DNA of 64,000 nucleotides from Parashewanella spongiae (GTDB lineage Bacteria; Pseudomonadota; Gammaproteobacteria; Enterobacterales; Shewanellaceae): NCBI RefSeq assembly GCF_004358345.1, contig NZ_CP037952.1, positions 62,001 to 126,000 of the forward strand, read 5' to 3'. Shown piece by piece: positions 54,831 to 64,000 of this stretch (position 1 is its first letter; each line of letters starts with the position of its first letter). The notes under the pieces were generated by a model. It saw only the letters and a program-made list of their open reading frames with translations, ran no database searches and was not told where the DNA came from. The position numbers and the translations under genes were made by a program.

Positions 54831-54929
54831 ATTATAAATAAATCAGTACCGTGGTGATAGTCAAACCGTGCAAAAACTTGCGCTGGGTCAAGAGGGCGTT
54901 AAGTATTTGTGACATTACTCATTAAATTA

Positions 54930-55010
54930 ATGGCTTCGAATTTTATTAATTTATCGTTTCTGTTTTGGGTGTTTACGGCTTTTGGGGTATTGTGGCTTTA
55001 TGCACAATAA
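54930..55010 (+). CDS. Possible 26-residue membrane peptide
   Basis: The short frame MASNFINLSFLFWVFTAFGV followed by LWLYAQ and a stop encodes a single hydrophobic helix between moaA and the ETF-QO gene. There is no good ribosome site. A GTG at 54909 is in frame. It is reported because its composition fits a small membrane protein; it may be chance. Confidence 0.2.
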   Translation: MASNFINLSFLFWVFTAFGVLWLYAQ

Positions 55011-55094
55011 AACACTCGAGTTTGCTGGTTATGACTATCTTTTAAAGAGTACTTAATCAGTAACAAACGGGGACAGCAGACAAAAGGTGAGAAG

Positions 55095-56744
55095 ATGGAA
55101 CGCGAATCAATGGAATTCGATGTGATGATAGTAGGAGCGGGCCCCGCTGGTCTTGCTACTGCATGTCGGTTAATGCAAATTGCTCAAAAAACAGAACAAG
55201 AAATCACAGTTTGTGTGGTTGAAAAAGGTTCTGAAGTGGGTGCTCACATACTTTCTGGCGCAGTTTTTGAGCCTAAAGTGCTGGGTGAGTTGTTTGGTGA
55301 CTGGAAAGAACGACAAGCGCCATTGAATACGGCAGTGACAGACGATGAAATTTATCTATTAAATTCATCCGATACTGGTCGCTTAATGCCAAACGCCTTT
55401 GTGCCTAAAACAATGCATAACGATGGTAATTACATTATTAGTGTCGGTAACTTAAGTCGTTGGTTGGCGGCCCAAGCTGAAGAGCTTGGTGTAGAAATAT
55501 TCCCAGGTTTTGCCGCCAGTGAAATTTTATATCACGATGATAACAGCGTGAAAGGTATACTCATTGGCGATATGGGGCTGGATGTTGATGGTCAACAGAA
55601 AGACAGCTATATGCCGGGCATGGAATTACATGCTAAATACACAGTATTTTCTGAAGGATGCCGCGGTCATTTAGGCAAGCAGTTGATCAATCAATTCAAA
55701 TTGGATAACGGTAAAACGCCCCAGCATTACGGCTTAGGGTTCAAAGAAATTTGGAAAGTGCCTGCAGAGCAGCATCAGCAAGGCAAAGTTGTGCATACTG
55801 GTGGTTGGCCGTTAACCGAAGGGGCATCGGGTGGTGGTTTCTTGTATCACATGGAAGACAACCAAGTGGTGGTTGGATTGATTGTTGATTTGAACTATCA
55901 AAACCCGCATTTAAGCCCATTTGATGAATTCCAACGTTATAAAACACATCCGGTGATCGCTAAATATTTACAAGGCGGTGAACGGATCAGCTATGGTGCC
56001 CGAGCGATAGCGAAGGGTGGTTTAAATTCATTACCTAAAATGAGCTTCCCCGGTGGTTTGCTGGTGGGGTGTGATGCAGGCACATTAAATTTTGCCAAAA
56101 TTAAAGGCACTCACACGGCCATGAAAAGTGGCATGTTAGCGGCTGAAACCATTGCTGAAGCATTGATTGCTGGCGTGGAAGGCGGCAAAGACCTTGACTG
56201 TTTCCAAAAGCGATTTGAAGAAAGTTGGCTGTACCCAGAATTACGTAGTTCACGCAATTTTGGCCCCGCATTACATAAATTTGGTACCTTACTTGGTGGT
56301 GCGTTTAACTATATCGATCAAAATTGGTTTGGGGGGAACTTCCCCATTACTTTGCGTGATGAAAAGCCTGATTATGCCCAAATGGCAGAAACGTCAGCCT
56401 ACAAAGTCATTGAATACCCAAAACCCGATGGCAAATTAACCTTCGATAAGTTGTCTTCAGTTTATTTGTCCAATACTTTTCATGAAGAAGATCAGCCTTG
56501 TCATTTACATCTTAAAGATAAAAATATTCCTATTCAGGTTAATTTAACCAAGTTTGATGAACCGGCTCAGCGTTATTGTCCTGCAGGTGTGTACGAAGTG
56601 GTTGAAGAGGCTGGCGAGAAGAAGTTTGTCATCAATGGTCAAAACTGTATTCACTGTAAAACCTGTGATATTAAAGATCCAAGCCAAAATATTACTTGGA
56701 TCACTCCAGAGGGAGGTGGCGGCCCGAATTATCCGAATATGTAA
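55095..56744 (+). CDS. Electron transfer flavoprotein-ubiquinone oxidoreductase
   Basis: This 549-residue inner-membrane enzyme passes electrons from reduced ETF to ubiquinone, linking acyl-CoA and other dehydrogenases to respiration. The N-terminal FAD motif is VMIVGAGPAGLATACRL. GAHILSGAVFEP is typical. The C-terminal ferredoxin-like part has the 4Fe-4S cysteines in RYCPAGVYE and NCIHCKTCDIKDP. GGTGAGAAG lies just before the ATG. It is a single gene with its own terminator. Confidence 0.95.
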   Translation: MERESMEFDVMIVGAGPAGLATACRLMQIAQKTEQEITVCVVEKGSEVGAHILSGAVFEPKVLGELFGDWKERQAPLNTAVTDDEIYLLNSSDTGRLMPNAFVPKTMHNDGNYIISVGNLSRWLAAQAEELGVEIFPGFAASEILYHDDNSVKGILIGDMGLDVDGQQKDSYMPGMELHAKYTVFSEGCRGHLGKQLINQFKLDNGKTPQHYGLGFKEIWKVPAEQHQQGKVVHTGGWPLTEGASGGGFLYHMEDNQVVVGLIVDLNYQNPHLSPFDEFQRYKTHPVIAKYLQGGERISYGARAIAKGGLNSLPKMSFPGGLLVGCDAGTLNFAKIKGTHTAMKSGMLAAETIAEALIAGVEGGKDLDCFQKRFEESWLYPELRSSRNFGPALHKFGTLLGGAFNYIDQNWFGGNFPITLRDEKPDYAQMAETSAYKVIEYPKPDGKLTFDKLSSVYLSNTFHEEDQPCHLHLKDKNIPIQVNLTKFDEPAQRYCPAGVYEVVEEAGEKKFVINGQNCIHCKTCDIKDPSQNITWITPEGGGGPNYPNM

Positions 56745-56766
56745 TTTGGGCTAATCTTGGTTCATT

Positions 56767-56792
56767 AAAACGCACGTAAAGTGCGTTTTTTT
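56767..56792 (+). terminator. Intrinsic terminator of the ETF-QO gene
   Basis: AACGCAC stem pairs with GTGCGTT across a GTAAA loop, followed by seven Ts. Confidence 0.88.
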
Positions 56793-56885
56793 ATGGTAAA
56801 TAAAAATCCCTTGAAGCTATTTGAGGAATTGTAGATAGTAGCGGCCAACTAACCTCATAGTAAATCGAGTCGACAGAGCTTACCC

Positions 56886-57422
56886 ATGACTAAAAACTAC
56901 GTCAGCATAGGATTACAAAACCCAAAAACACCAGTAAATGTCAATGGCATCATGCGAGCCAGTGGTTGCTACCAAGTTGATGCTGTGTGGTATACCGGCA
57001 GACGCTATGAACTTGCTGCACGTTCAGGGGAGGCGCAGTATCAAGTGGATACCAAAAAGGCCGCACAGCGGATCCCACTGAATAAAGTAGAAACCTTACT
57101 GTCTGCTGTGCCTGAAGGAACAAAAATTGTCTGTGTCGATTTGGTAGAAGGCGCGATTCCTCTGCCAGAATTTGATCATCCAGAAAACGCTTTTTACGTG
57201 TTTGGACCCGAGGATGGCACAGTGGAGCAAGATCTCATTGATAAAGCTGACGCTGTCGTTTATGTCCCGACGGTTGGCTGCATGAACTTAGCGGCTTCGG
57301 TCAATGTGTTGCTTTACGACCGATTAGCCAAAAGTGTTCAAAAAGGACAGCAAGCTGATTTTATGGGTGATCAGCTGATCCGCCGCAGTCGAGATAATAA
57401 TAATCGGATGAAAGTTAGGTAA
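56886..57422 (+). CDS. SPOUT (TrmH/SpoU) family RNA methyltransferase
   Basis: This 178-residue protein is a small SPOUT enzyme with a deep trefoil knot. The motif 1 region is NVNGIMRASGCYQVDAV, motif 2 is AFYVFGPEDGTV and motif 3 is VYVPTVGCMNLAASVNVLLYDR. It probably 2'-O-methylates a ribose in tRNA or rRNA. It has no extra substrate-binding domain, so the target is not predictable. Confidence 0.9.
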   Translation: MTKNYVSIGLQNPKTPVNVNGIMRASGCYQVDAVWYTGRRYELAARSGEAQYQVDTKKAAQRIPLNKVETLLSAVPEGTKIVCVDLVEGAIPLPEFDHPENAFYVFGPEDGTVEQDLIDKADAVVYVPTVGCMNLAASVNVLLYDRLAKSVQKGQQADFMGDQLIRRSRDNNNRMKVR

Positions 57423-57522
57423 TTGGTATTAATACTATCTTCTATTGGTTAATTGTTTTAATCTAAATAAAAATGCTTCTTGGTTGTATTTAAGTTGGAA
57501 GTCGTTCTGCAATCTAGAGGTA

Positions 57523-57879
57523 ATACCAATTACAGTAATTAAATGCTCAACTCAGAGCTATGTATGTGCTCAAAGTGCAATCGAAATTGATGAAGGCATA
57601 GTTGTTACCGATATACACAGCTGTCGTTATTACATTGCTACGTCAAGACAATTTTGAGAAGCATTCTTTATAACCAAAGTGAGCACTTACAAGCTCCCGA
57701 GGAGCAAGGCTAAAGGTTTCCATTACTGCGTTACAAGCACTTGAATTATCCCGACAAAAGCACGAAGTGCGTTGAACGCCAGCTTTGTATGGCGGCCGTA
57801 GGGAATATAGTACTTCGAGCTTGTGTCTTAAACCCTTTAGCTCTTGCTGAGTGAGAGATTAATTACTGTAATTGGTATA
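57523..57879 (-). repeat. Family C element, reverse orientation
   Basis: It is bounded by ATACCAATTACAGTAATTAA and TTAATTACTGTAATTGGTAT. The interior is the reverse complement of the copies at 20851, 27818 and 37738. It is the only C copy in this orientation in the window. Confidence 0.88.
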
Positions 57880-57904
57880 AGGCAAGTATTGGTATCACAA
57901 ATGG

Positions 57905-58126
57905 ATGAGTGAGAAATACATGACGGATAAAATAACAATAACCGTGCTTTATTACGATGCACCAATCAGTTTGACCATCAAAACCGAAGTATTGACCAAC
58001 ATTACTCAAACTAAAGATAAGCGAATTGTGTTACCACATGACTATAAAAAAGCAAAAGTGATAGTGGCAGTATTTGAAGGTGATTGCCAAATGCTCAACT
58101 TTTTGGGCGAACGAGCGATCCATTAA
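57905..58126 (+). CDS. TIGR02922-type small protein
   Basis: This 73-residue protein, with ITITVLYYDAPISLTIKTEV and HDYKKAKVIVAVFEGDC...LNFLGERA, matches the small conserved Shewanella/Vibrio family of unknown function. ATG 57905 is used; MTDK at 57920 is an alternative. A family D element starts on the base after its stop. Confidence 0.8.
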   Translation: MSEKYMTDKITITVLYYDAPISLTIKTEVLTNITQTKDKRIVLPHDYKKAKVIVAVFEGDCQMLNFLGERAIH

Positions 58127-58349
58127 CCTAGAAACATCTGTTGACTGCGTTCACTAGCGTAGAAAAAATGGCTGATAGTAAGACGTAGTTTGCAGCAAGT
58201 AGTTGTTCTACTTGCAAAAGTTACAACGCAGATAGCAGTCATTTTAGCAAGCTTGTGAGCGTAGAGCACTGGTGAAAAACATGATAATAAAATCATCGTA
58301 TTGCTCAAACAGTTACTCGTATACTCAGCGTTCAATTGATGTTTTTAGG
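58127..58349 (+). repeat. Family D miniature element behind the TIGR02922 gene
   Basis: CCTAGAAACATCTGTTGAC to TCAATTGATGTTTTTAGG, flanked on both sides by ATTAA as a 5-bp direct repeat. The left ATTAA contains the TAA stop codon of the preceding gene. Confidence 0.85.
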
Positions 58350-58424
58350 ATTAACCATAAATAAATCTCAGAAAGGAGGTAGAAAGCTATCTCCTTTACC
58401 ATCACATCAGCGAAGTCACTGGAA

Positions 58425-58895
58425 TTAGCTGATTTCTTCGCCGACGAGTAATACTGGAGCTGCGTCCAGTTCTTCAGCATCCATCATGGAAGCGATTCGT
58501 TCTACGGCAAACAACAATTGGCTTTGTTCCCAACTTTCTAAATTCTGATAACGCTTTATAAAATGCTCTTGCAATGGTTTCGGTGAATTTGTGAGCAAAG
58601 CCTTACCTGCATCACTTAATGATAAATGCACTTTTCTTTTGTCTTGTTGACTGCGAGTGCGGATAACAATATTACGGCTTTCTAAGCGGTCAATAATCGT
58701 GGTGACAGTTGCAGGACTAAGATTGATGTCTTGTGCAATTTGTTTGGCTAAAGGTGCCGTTAATTTATTAATGGTCTGGATGACCAGTAATTGCGGAGCG
58801 GTGAGTCCTGATTGTTTATTTAAGCGACGAGAATGGATATCAATGGCACGTGTAACGCGGCGTAGTGATATCAATAGTTCTTCGTATTTTTCCAT
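58425..58895 (-). CDS. MarR family transcriptional regulator
   Basis: This 156-residue winged-helix regulator contains LTAPQLLVIQTINKL, the recognition helix LSPATVTTIIDRLESRNIVIR and the wing RSQQDKRKVHLSLSDAGKAL. It lies downstream of the TorF, BCCT and betA genes on the same strand. It may control the choline genes, an inference from position only. Confidence 0.9.
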   Translation of the reverse strand: MEKYEELLISLRRVTRAIDIHSRRLNKQSGLTAPQLLVIQTINKLTAPLAKQIAQDINLSPATVTTIIDRLESRNIVIRTRSQQDKRKVHLSLSDAGKALLTNSPKPLQEHFIKRYQNLESWEQSQLLFAVERIASMMDAEELDAAPVLLVGEEIS

Positions 58896-58975
58896 AAACG
58901 TCTCAACAAAAGGTTAGTTAAAAAAGGCAGAGCGGTTTTGGCCCATTCTGCCTGATGATAAAATTAATGCATTAT

Positions 58976-59677
58976 TTAAAATGCAAAAGTACGTGCCACA
59001 GATAATACAACTCGTGCATCACCTTCATCAACATTCATATTGGTGTCTTCGACAGAAATATCAAAATCAAAGTTATTAACGCTGGTTAAATAAGCAAGGC
59101 GTACATTGTTATAAGCTTTTGCGCCTTCCCAAGCCCACTTTGTTTCGTCTTGTGACATTGAACGAGAAAAACTCAAACGTAGGCTGTGGCCTTCAGAAAC
59201 TTCAACAGTATGTGCGGCTAGTGCAACAACATGTGATGTATCGAAACCAAAGTAATCCCACGCGTAAGCGACTCTTAGCTCAGATTGGCCGACTGAAGAT
59301 GCTATATCCAGTTGTGTATATACTTCTGCATAGTTAAGGTCAGAAGAGGTGTCACCACCGTGATAGCTGTAATAGGAAATACCAGTATCTAAACCTAAAT
59401 TATCATTCAGTTGGAAGTATTTACCCACATAGGCATCCCACTCAAGATCGCTACCGCCGCCAGCAAAATCGACATTAGATGCAAAAGTGCCAACGTACCA
59501 GCCATTGTCCCAACCGTAATCTAAGCTGGCTTGTAATGCGGGCTTTTCTTCTGTTTGGCTGTAACCGTTATAACTGTAATCCGATACAGCTATAACGGTT
59601 GAGCTTGCACCCGCTACCGCTAGGCTAGGTAAGGTCAGTGCCGCAAGTGTTCCTAAGACTAGTATTGTTTTTTTCAT
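58976..59677 (-). CDS. TorF family outer-membrane porin-like protein
   Basis: About 233 residues from ATG 59677, with GGAATAAATAGA ahead; an earlier frame ATG at 59716 precedes the signal peptide by 13 residues. Signal: MKKTILVLGTLAALTLPSLAVA. The body has amphipathic beta strands with many aromatic residues (WDAYVGKYFQLNDNLGLDTG, SELRVAYAWDYFGFD) and ends in Phe, typical of small barrels (TIGR02001/TorF). It lies directly downstream of the BCCT-like gene (41 bases), so it probably helps choline or betaine pass the outer membrane. Confidence 0.8.
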   Translation of the reverse strand: MKKTILVLGTLAALTLPSLAVAGASSTVIAVSDYSYNGYSQTEEKPALQASLDYGWDNGWYVGTFASNVDFAGGGSDLEWDAYVGKYFQLNDNLGLDTGISYYSYHGGDTSSDLNYAEVYTQLDIASSVGQSELRVAYAWDYFGFDTSHVVALAAHTVEVSEGHSLRLSFSRSMSQDETKWAWEGAKAYNNVRLAYLTSVNNFDFDISVEDTNMNVDEGDARVVLSVARTFAF

Positions 59678-59718
59678 TCTATTTATTCCATTGATCGTTA
59701 TTATTTTAATATTCATTG

Positions 59719-60939
59719 TTACTTAGCGTGTACTAGCTTCGAGAAGTCGAGTTGGTTCGCTGACGGTGAGCTTTCGATGGCGTTTACTTCATTAAATTTA
59801 TATCGCAGGATATAAACAAAACAGGCTACAAGTAGACCAATGGCGAGTGCACCGACCCATTGAATTTGTAAGAAGTCCAATTTGAATAATAATGTTAGCC
59901 CTGAAAGCAGTACGAGATTACCGATAAAGTACTTGGTTTTCCCAAAGCGTTTTACAGTAAGGTTCAAGTTATCGGTGTACAGACGGATGAGTGAATCGAG
60001 TGAATTGATCACAAAAGTGACACCCACGACAACCATGGCGAGGTTGTACAAGCCAGTCGTATCGATACCATTTGAGCTGAAGTAGTACAGAATGGTGAAC
60101 CAAATCGCGATGGGTATAGACGGGTAAACCATCATCGCAATCAAGACTTGATAGGCTTTCATACCACCCACAAATCGAGAGGTGAACTGACCGATCATAA
60201 TGCTCCACGCAAACCACCAAAATAAGTAAAATTCGTGGTAATCATTCAGTGGCAACACAAAGTGATGGAGATTGCTAAAGTAGCCACCCAGCAGGCTAAA
60301 AGTCTGTGCAAATTCACCGAGGCTGTTTTCTGCTGGTAAAAAAGCACCTGCCCACATGATAGCGATTAAACCAAGGAATAACCAAGTGCTGGCAAGGCTC
60401 AAATATCGGACATAGCGTAAGCTGGTGCTTGAATAGACAGCAATAGCAATCACGGCTAAAACAATTAAATAAAAGCTACCAACTATCGTTTCACCGTCAC
60501 CTATTTCGGGTAAATACCAAGGTAAGTTTGATAACAATAAATAAGCGGTAAACGCACAAGTACCAATGATAACAAGGTTATTGATGAACTTGACGATACC
60601 AATTTCAAAAAACTTGACTCTTGGCTCTATGACACAAAAATAAAAACAAGTTAAAAAGTAGAAGCCCCAGATTAAAAATGCCCAAAAACCAAACTCAATG
60701 GCGAGTGGGTTGGTAAATCCATACTCAGGGCTGGTGGCGACATCCGCATATCCTGCAAATTCAGTTAGTGGGAACATAATCAAGCCCACATCTAAGCCAG
60801 ATGTAAATAGAATCGCGATGAATGTATAGGTGCGTGCAGGTGTAACGCCGACGCATTTCACATTGCCCCATCGGTAAATGATGAAGGCGATACTCAAAAT
60901 CGTGAATAAAATACCGAAGGTAAGTAAAGAGGTCATCAT
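59719..60939 (-). CDS. Short BCCT-family choline/betaine-type carrier
   Basis: This 406-residue membrane protein has about ten hydrophobic segments. The BCCT signature region reads EFYLFWWFAWSIMIGQFTSRFVGGM, like the family's WWxxWxxxxGxFxAR. The N-terminal SGLDVGLIMFPLTEFAGY resembles the GxGxGL...E substrate region. Typical BCCT carriers are 500 or more residues; this one lacks part of the N- or C-terminal region. Context with betA/betB supports choline or betaine uptake. Confidence 0.78.
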   Translation of the reverse strand: MMTSLLTFGILFTILSIAFIIYRWGNVKCVGVTPARTYTFIAILFTSGLDVGLIMFPLTEFAGYADVATSPEYGFTNPLAIEFGFWAFLIWGFYFLTCFYFCVIEPRVKFFEIGIVKFINNLVIIGTCAFTAYLLLSNLPWYLPEIGDGETIVGSFYLIVLAVIAIAVYSSTSLRYVRYLSLASTWLFLGLIAIMWAGAFLPAENSLGEFAQTFSLLGGYFSNLHHFVLPLNDYHEFYLFWWFAWSIMIGQFTSRFVGGMKAYQVLIAMMVYPSIPIAIWFTILYYFSSNGIDTTGLYNLAMVVVGVTFVINSLDSLIRLYTDNLNLTVKRFGKTKYFIGNLVLLSGLTLLFKLDFLQIQWVGALAIGLLVACFVYILRYKFNEVNAIESSPSANQLDFSKLVHAK

Positions 60940-61093
60940 AGGCCTCCAGTTATTGTTGTAGTAATGTTCATACAGTGCTCTTATTTATGAAAAAAAATGC
61001 ACAAGGTGTTGGGTGTCATTCGACGAATGAGCAACCATATCGAGCCAACTGACCAATAACACGAATGTTATGGTCACAAGATAAAAACAGTGT

Positions 61094-61148
61094 GATCATC
61101 AATTTCGATAAATAATCATAAAACACATTATTTATTGAAATTGTGATC
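61094..61148. promoter_or_regulatory. Large inverted repeat upstream of the BCCT gene
   Basis: GATCATCAATTTCGATAAAT... and ...ATTTATTGAAATTGTGATC are imperfect arms of about 22 bases around a 10-base centre (CATAAAACAC). It lies about 155-210 bases before the BCCT start and 135 bases after the betA stop. It could be an operator or a transcript hairpin. Confidence 0.5.
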
Positions 61149-61282
61149 GACCGTTATAACTACGCAAGTACTTGGATCAGACCTTTTAGCCATTTTGAAT
61201 AGTGGCAATCAGCACCGCTACTCAAAGGCTGTGGCAGATACTTCGCCACGGTGTAAAACTCGTTTATTTAGGTTCAATCGCA

Positions 61283-62974
61283 TTAGCTCACCACACGCTT
61301 AGGCGTAGTTTCGCGTTGACGTTGTTGCCAATCTGTCCCTAATCGAACTTCAGCATCACTCGCTGGCAGAGGCGCCTTGCCCAATATTAAGTCGGCTGCC
61401 CTTTCAGCCACCATAATGGTGGGCGCGTTCAAGTTTCCGTTTGGAATAGTTGGGAAAATTGACGAATCAACGATCCGTAACCCCGTCAAACCATGTACTT
61501 TGGTTTGCGGATCAACCACTGCAAGAGGATCTGTGCCCATTTTGCATGAACAAGAAGGGTGATAAGCCGACTCGACCGATTGACGCACAAATTGATCGAT
61601 TTGCTCATCGGTTTGAACCGCGATACCGGGCTGAATTTCTTCACCTCGGTAATCGTCAAGTGCAGGTTGATTAATGATTTCACGGGTCAGGCGCACACAA
61701 GCGCGGAAGCCTTCAATATCTTCAGGCTCTGACAAATAATTAAAGCTAATCTTAGGAGCCACGTTTGGGTTCGCAGACACTAGCGTGACGGCGCCGCGGC
61801 TTTTGGGTTTGTTGTGGCCAATATGCACTTGAAAGCCATGCCCTGCAAACGCTTCTTTACCGTCATAACGCATGGCGGCAGGCAAAAAGTGATATTGTAG
61901 ATCTGGCCATGCCAAATTAGCTTTAGAACGGATAAAGCCACAAGACTCAAAATGATTGGTCGCGCCTAAGCCCGATTTATTTAAAATCCAGCGGGTGCCA
62001 ATGGCTAATTTGCTTAATGGATCTAAGCTACCATTGAGCGAAATCGGCTGGGTACATGTGAATTGAAAATAAAACTCTAAGTGATCTTGTAAGTTTTTCC
62101 CGACACCAGCTAACTCATGTTTTAACTCAACACCCGCAGCATTTAAAGTGGATTTATCACCAACTCCTGATAGCTGTAATATGTGCGGTGAACCCACTGG
62201 ACCTGCGGACAAAATCACCTCTTTATTGCAATGTACTTCGATGGTTTTGCCTTTACGTTGATAACACACACCAGTGGCGGTTTTATTCTCAAGCATCACT
62301 TTGTGAACCACTGCATGCGTCACAACTGTAAGATTAGGACGCTTCATGGCAGGGCGTAAATAAGCATTTGATGTTGACCAGCGCACACCATCTTTAATGG
62401 TCATGTGCATGGGGCCAAAGCCTTCTTGTTGTGCGCCATTGTAATCCGCTGTCGCTAAGTAACCAGCATCCACGCCTGCATCAATAAAGGCTTTATAAAG
62501 AGGGTTACGCATTTGGTTACCATTATTTACGGCAAGCTCGCCTTGGTCGCCGCGGTAATCATCCTCACCAAAAGCCCATGTTTCGGCTTTTTTAAAGTAA
62601 GGTAAGCAATGGGCATAGTCCCAACCATCGGCACCATGTTGTTGCCATTCGTCGAAGTCCATCCCATGACCACGAACATATACCATGCCATTTATGGATG
62701 ATGAACCGCCCAACACTTTACCGCGAGGACAATGCATTCGACGATTATCTAGCCCTTGTTCGGGTTCGGTTTCAAACTGCCATGCGTATTTCTTGGAATT
62801 CATTGGAATGGATAATGCGGTTGGCATTTGAATGAAAATGCTTTTATCGCTGCCGCCAGTTTCTAATAATAATACTGAGTTGTTGGTATCTTCAGACAAT
62901 CTGTTGGCAAGCACGCACCCAGCAGAACCGGCACCAACAATAATGTAGTCGTATTTTTTGTTTTGATCAGACAT
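61283..62974 (-). CDS. betA: Choline dehydrogenase BetA
   Basis: This GMC-family FAD enzyme oxidises choline to betaine aldehyde. It has 563 residues from ATG 62974; an earlier frame start (63019) overlaps betB and is less likely. The FAD motif is [17 protein letters not shown], and the GMC signatures are [18 protein letters not shown] and [15 protein letters not shown]. The C-terminal active-site block is [12 protein letters not shown], with the conserved His, then [19 protein letters not shown]. It starts 13 bases after betB and is co-transcribed with it. Confidence 0.95.
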   Translation of the reverse strand: MSDQNKKYDYIIVGAGSAGCVLANRLSEDTNNSVLLLETGGSDKSIFIQMPTALSIPMNSKKYAWQFETEPEQGLDNRRMHCPRGKVLGGSSSINGMVYVRGHGMDFDEWQQHGADGWDYAHCLPYFKKAETWAFGEDDYRGDQGELAVNNGNQMRNPLYKAFIDAGVDAGYLATADYNGAQQEGFGPMHMTIKDGVRWSTSNAYLRPAMKRPNLTVVTHAVVHKVMLENKTATGVCYQRKGKTIEVHCNKEVILSAGPVGSPHILQLSGVGDKSTLNAAGVELKHELAGVGKNLQDHLEFYFQFTCTQPISLNGSLDPLSKLAIGTRWILNKSGLGATNHFESCGFIRSKANLAWPDLQYHFLPAAMRYDGKEAFAGHGFQVHIGHNKPKSRGAVTLVSANPNVAPKISFNYLSEPEDIEGFRACVRLTREIINQPALDDYRGEEIQPGIAVQTDEQIDQFVRQSVESAYHPSCSCKMGTDPLAVVDPQTKVHGLTGLRIVDSSIFPTIPNGNLNAPTIMVAERAADLILGKAPLPASDAEVRLGTDWQQRQRETTPKRVVS

Positions 62975-62987
62975 AGTTAAAGATACC

Positions 62988-64000
62988 TTAAAATGGGCTT
63001 TCAAGCGGTTGCATGCCAACGTATACCGCTTTCACTTGGGTATAAGCTTTTAGGGTTTCTGTGCCATTTTCACGGCCAATGCCAGACATTTTATAACCAC
63101 CGACAGGCATTTCTGCTGGAGAGGCGCCATAAGCATTGATCCAGCAAATACCCGCTTGCATCTGATGAATCACTCGATGAGCGCGGGTAATGTTTTGAGT
63201 AAACACGGCCGCAGCTAATCCCATTTGAGTATCATTAGCACGGGCGATGACGTCAGCTTCATCGGTAAATTTGAGAACCGACATGACAGGGCCAAAAATT
63301 TCCTCTTTGCAGATGACCATATCATCAGTGCAATTTCCGAAAATCGTTGGCGCGACAAAACAACCATTAGGCGCTGAGTCAGGTGATAGGATGGTGCCGC
63401 CACACAGTAATTCAGCCCCTTCTTGAATACCAATATTGATGTATTCCATCACTTTTTGTTGATGTGCTTTGGAAATTAATGCACCGAAATTGGTTTCTTC
63501 AGCCATAGGATCACCACAAACAATATTGTCTTTGGTGCGCTTAAGCAATTTCTCAATAAAGATTGGATAAACTGAATCGTGCACGAAAACACGAGTGCCG
63601 TTGGTACAAATTTCACCTTGGGTGTAAAAGTTACCGAGCATGGCCGCTGATACGGCATTATCGATGTCTGCGTCGTCAAAAATAATGAGTGGTGATTTGC
63701 CGCCAAGTTCCATGGTGACATCTTTCAGTGAGCCTGCGGCCGCAGCCATGACTTTTTGGCCTGTTCCCACTTCACCAGTAAAAGATACTTTGGCAATGTC
63801 AGAGTGGGATGTCATCCATGCGCCAACAAGGCCGTCACCTTGAATGACATTAAATACACCATCAGGGACACCTGCCTCAGAAAAAATTTCAGCCAGTTTT
63901 AAAGCGCCAAGCGGTGTTTCTTCAGAAGGCTTAAATAACATCGCGTTACCTGAAGCCAATGCAGGCGCTGACTTCCAACAGGCTATTTGCAGTGGATAAT
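62988..64000 (-). CDS. betB: Betaine aldehyde dehydrogenase BetB (C-terminal about 336 residues, cut by window edge)
   Basis: This enzyme oxidises betaine aldehyde to glycine betaine, an osmoprotectant. The frame is open to the window edge; the first visible residues are [20 protein letters not shown], typical of BetB. The NAD-site Glu lies in [17 protein letters not shown] and the catalytic Cys in [27 protein letters not shown] and the C-terminal [13 protein letters not shown] are family blocks. About 150 N-terminal residues are missing. A BetI regulator may lie beyond the edge. Confidence 0.94.
   Translation of the reverse strand, partial: YPLQIACWKSAPALASGNAMLFKPSEETPLGALKLAEIFSEAGVPDGVFNVIQGDGLVGAWMTSHSDIAKVSFTGEVGTGQKVMAAAAGSLKDVTMELGGKSPLIIFDDADIDNAVSAAMLGNFYTQGEICTNGTRVFVHDSVYPIFIEKLLKRTKDNIVCGDPMAEETNFGALISKAHQQKVMEYINIGIQEGAELLCGGTILSPDSAPNGCFVAPTIFGNCTDDMVICKEEIFGPVMSVLKFTDEADVIARANDTQMGLAAAVFTQNITRAHRVIHQMQAGICWINAYGASPAEMPVGGYKMSGIGRENGTETLKAYTQVKAVYVGMQPLESPF

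Noticed and set aside
57445-57657. 70-residue plus-strand frame
   Set aside because: It lies mostly in the reversed family C element, and a matching antisense frame (28045-28230) appears in another C copy. It is repeat DNA.
1-64000. tRNA or rRNA genes
   Set aside because: No cloverleaf with TTCGANNC-type arms or rRNA block was found by eye; a covariance scan would be decisive.

Overview
This window is from a gammaproteobacterium of the Shewanellaceae type. The evidence is gene content and order: ftsY-ftsE-ftsX-rpoH, glnL-glnG, ompR-envZ, a moaABCDE-modABC operon, an ETF:quinone oxidoreductase, a TIGR02922-type small protein and a TorF-family porin. Base composition is moderately AT-rich. A PPR-SMR-like protein, other effector-like orphan proteins and many repeats and insertion sequences suggest an animal-associated relative such as Parashewanella. 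That genus assignment is inference.

Layout. 1-5504: partial ribonuclease T2, then a CusBA-type metal efflux system and a Cys/His/Met-rich secreted protein, all on the minus strand. 5562-10998: rsmD, divergent from the ftsY, ftsE, ftsX and rpoH cluster; FtsY carries a 4 x 45-residue repeat. 10999-14216: mobile DNA, comprising a degenerate group II intron directly behind the rpoH terminator, an ISAzo13-type element with a frame break in an A8 run, and miniature elements. 14217-18042: an orphan coiled-coil protein, an Lrp-type regulator and a divergent YjeH-type amino-acid exporter. 18043-21236: nested miniature elements, a second group II intron fragment and an IS110-family transposase with one altered catalytic residue. 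21237-31082: M14 carboxypeptidase, DTW-domain tRNA modification enzyme, small secreted protein, methyltransferase, beta-helix-like secreted protein, M20 amidohydrolase and a pair of M16 peptidases. 31111-34523: terminator, another group II intron 5' segment and the PPR-SMR-like protein. 35271-43745: NtrB/NtrC, Bcr/CflA drug exporter, uracil-DNA-glycosylase-like protein, an HAD-fold orphan and OmpR/EnvZ. 43801-49097: peroxiredoxin, RsmJ, membrane protein, pseudouridine synthase and a two-component system with a periplasmic partner. 49348-54830: one minus-strand operon for molybdenum cofactor synthesis and molybdate uptake, with a structured leader that looks like a Moco riboswitch. 55095-58126: ETF-QO, a SPOUT methyltransferase and TIGR02922. 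58425-64000: MarR regulator, TorF porin, BCCT-like carrier, choline dehydrogenase and partial betaine aldehyde dehydrogenase, i.e. choline uptake and glycine betaine synthesis.

Four small non-coding repeat families recur. Family A is about 135 bp with an internal palindrome. Family B is 262-314 bp, has inverted ends and is flanked by TA. Family C is about 350-375 bp and ends in ATACCAATTACAGTAATTA. Family D is about 230 bp and is flanked by 5-bp ATAAA or ATTAA direct repeats. Several C, D and A copies begin within a few bases of a stop codon, and copies nest inside one another.

The most unusual object is the 840-residue protein at 32001-34523. It has five near-identical double-PPR units followed by a C-terminal segment resembling the SMR domain of plant organellar PPR-SMR proteins.
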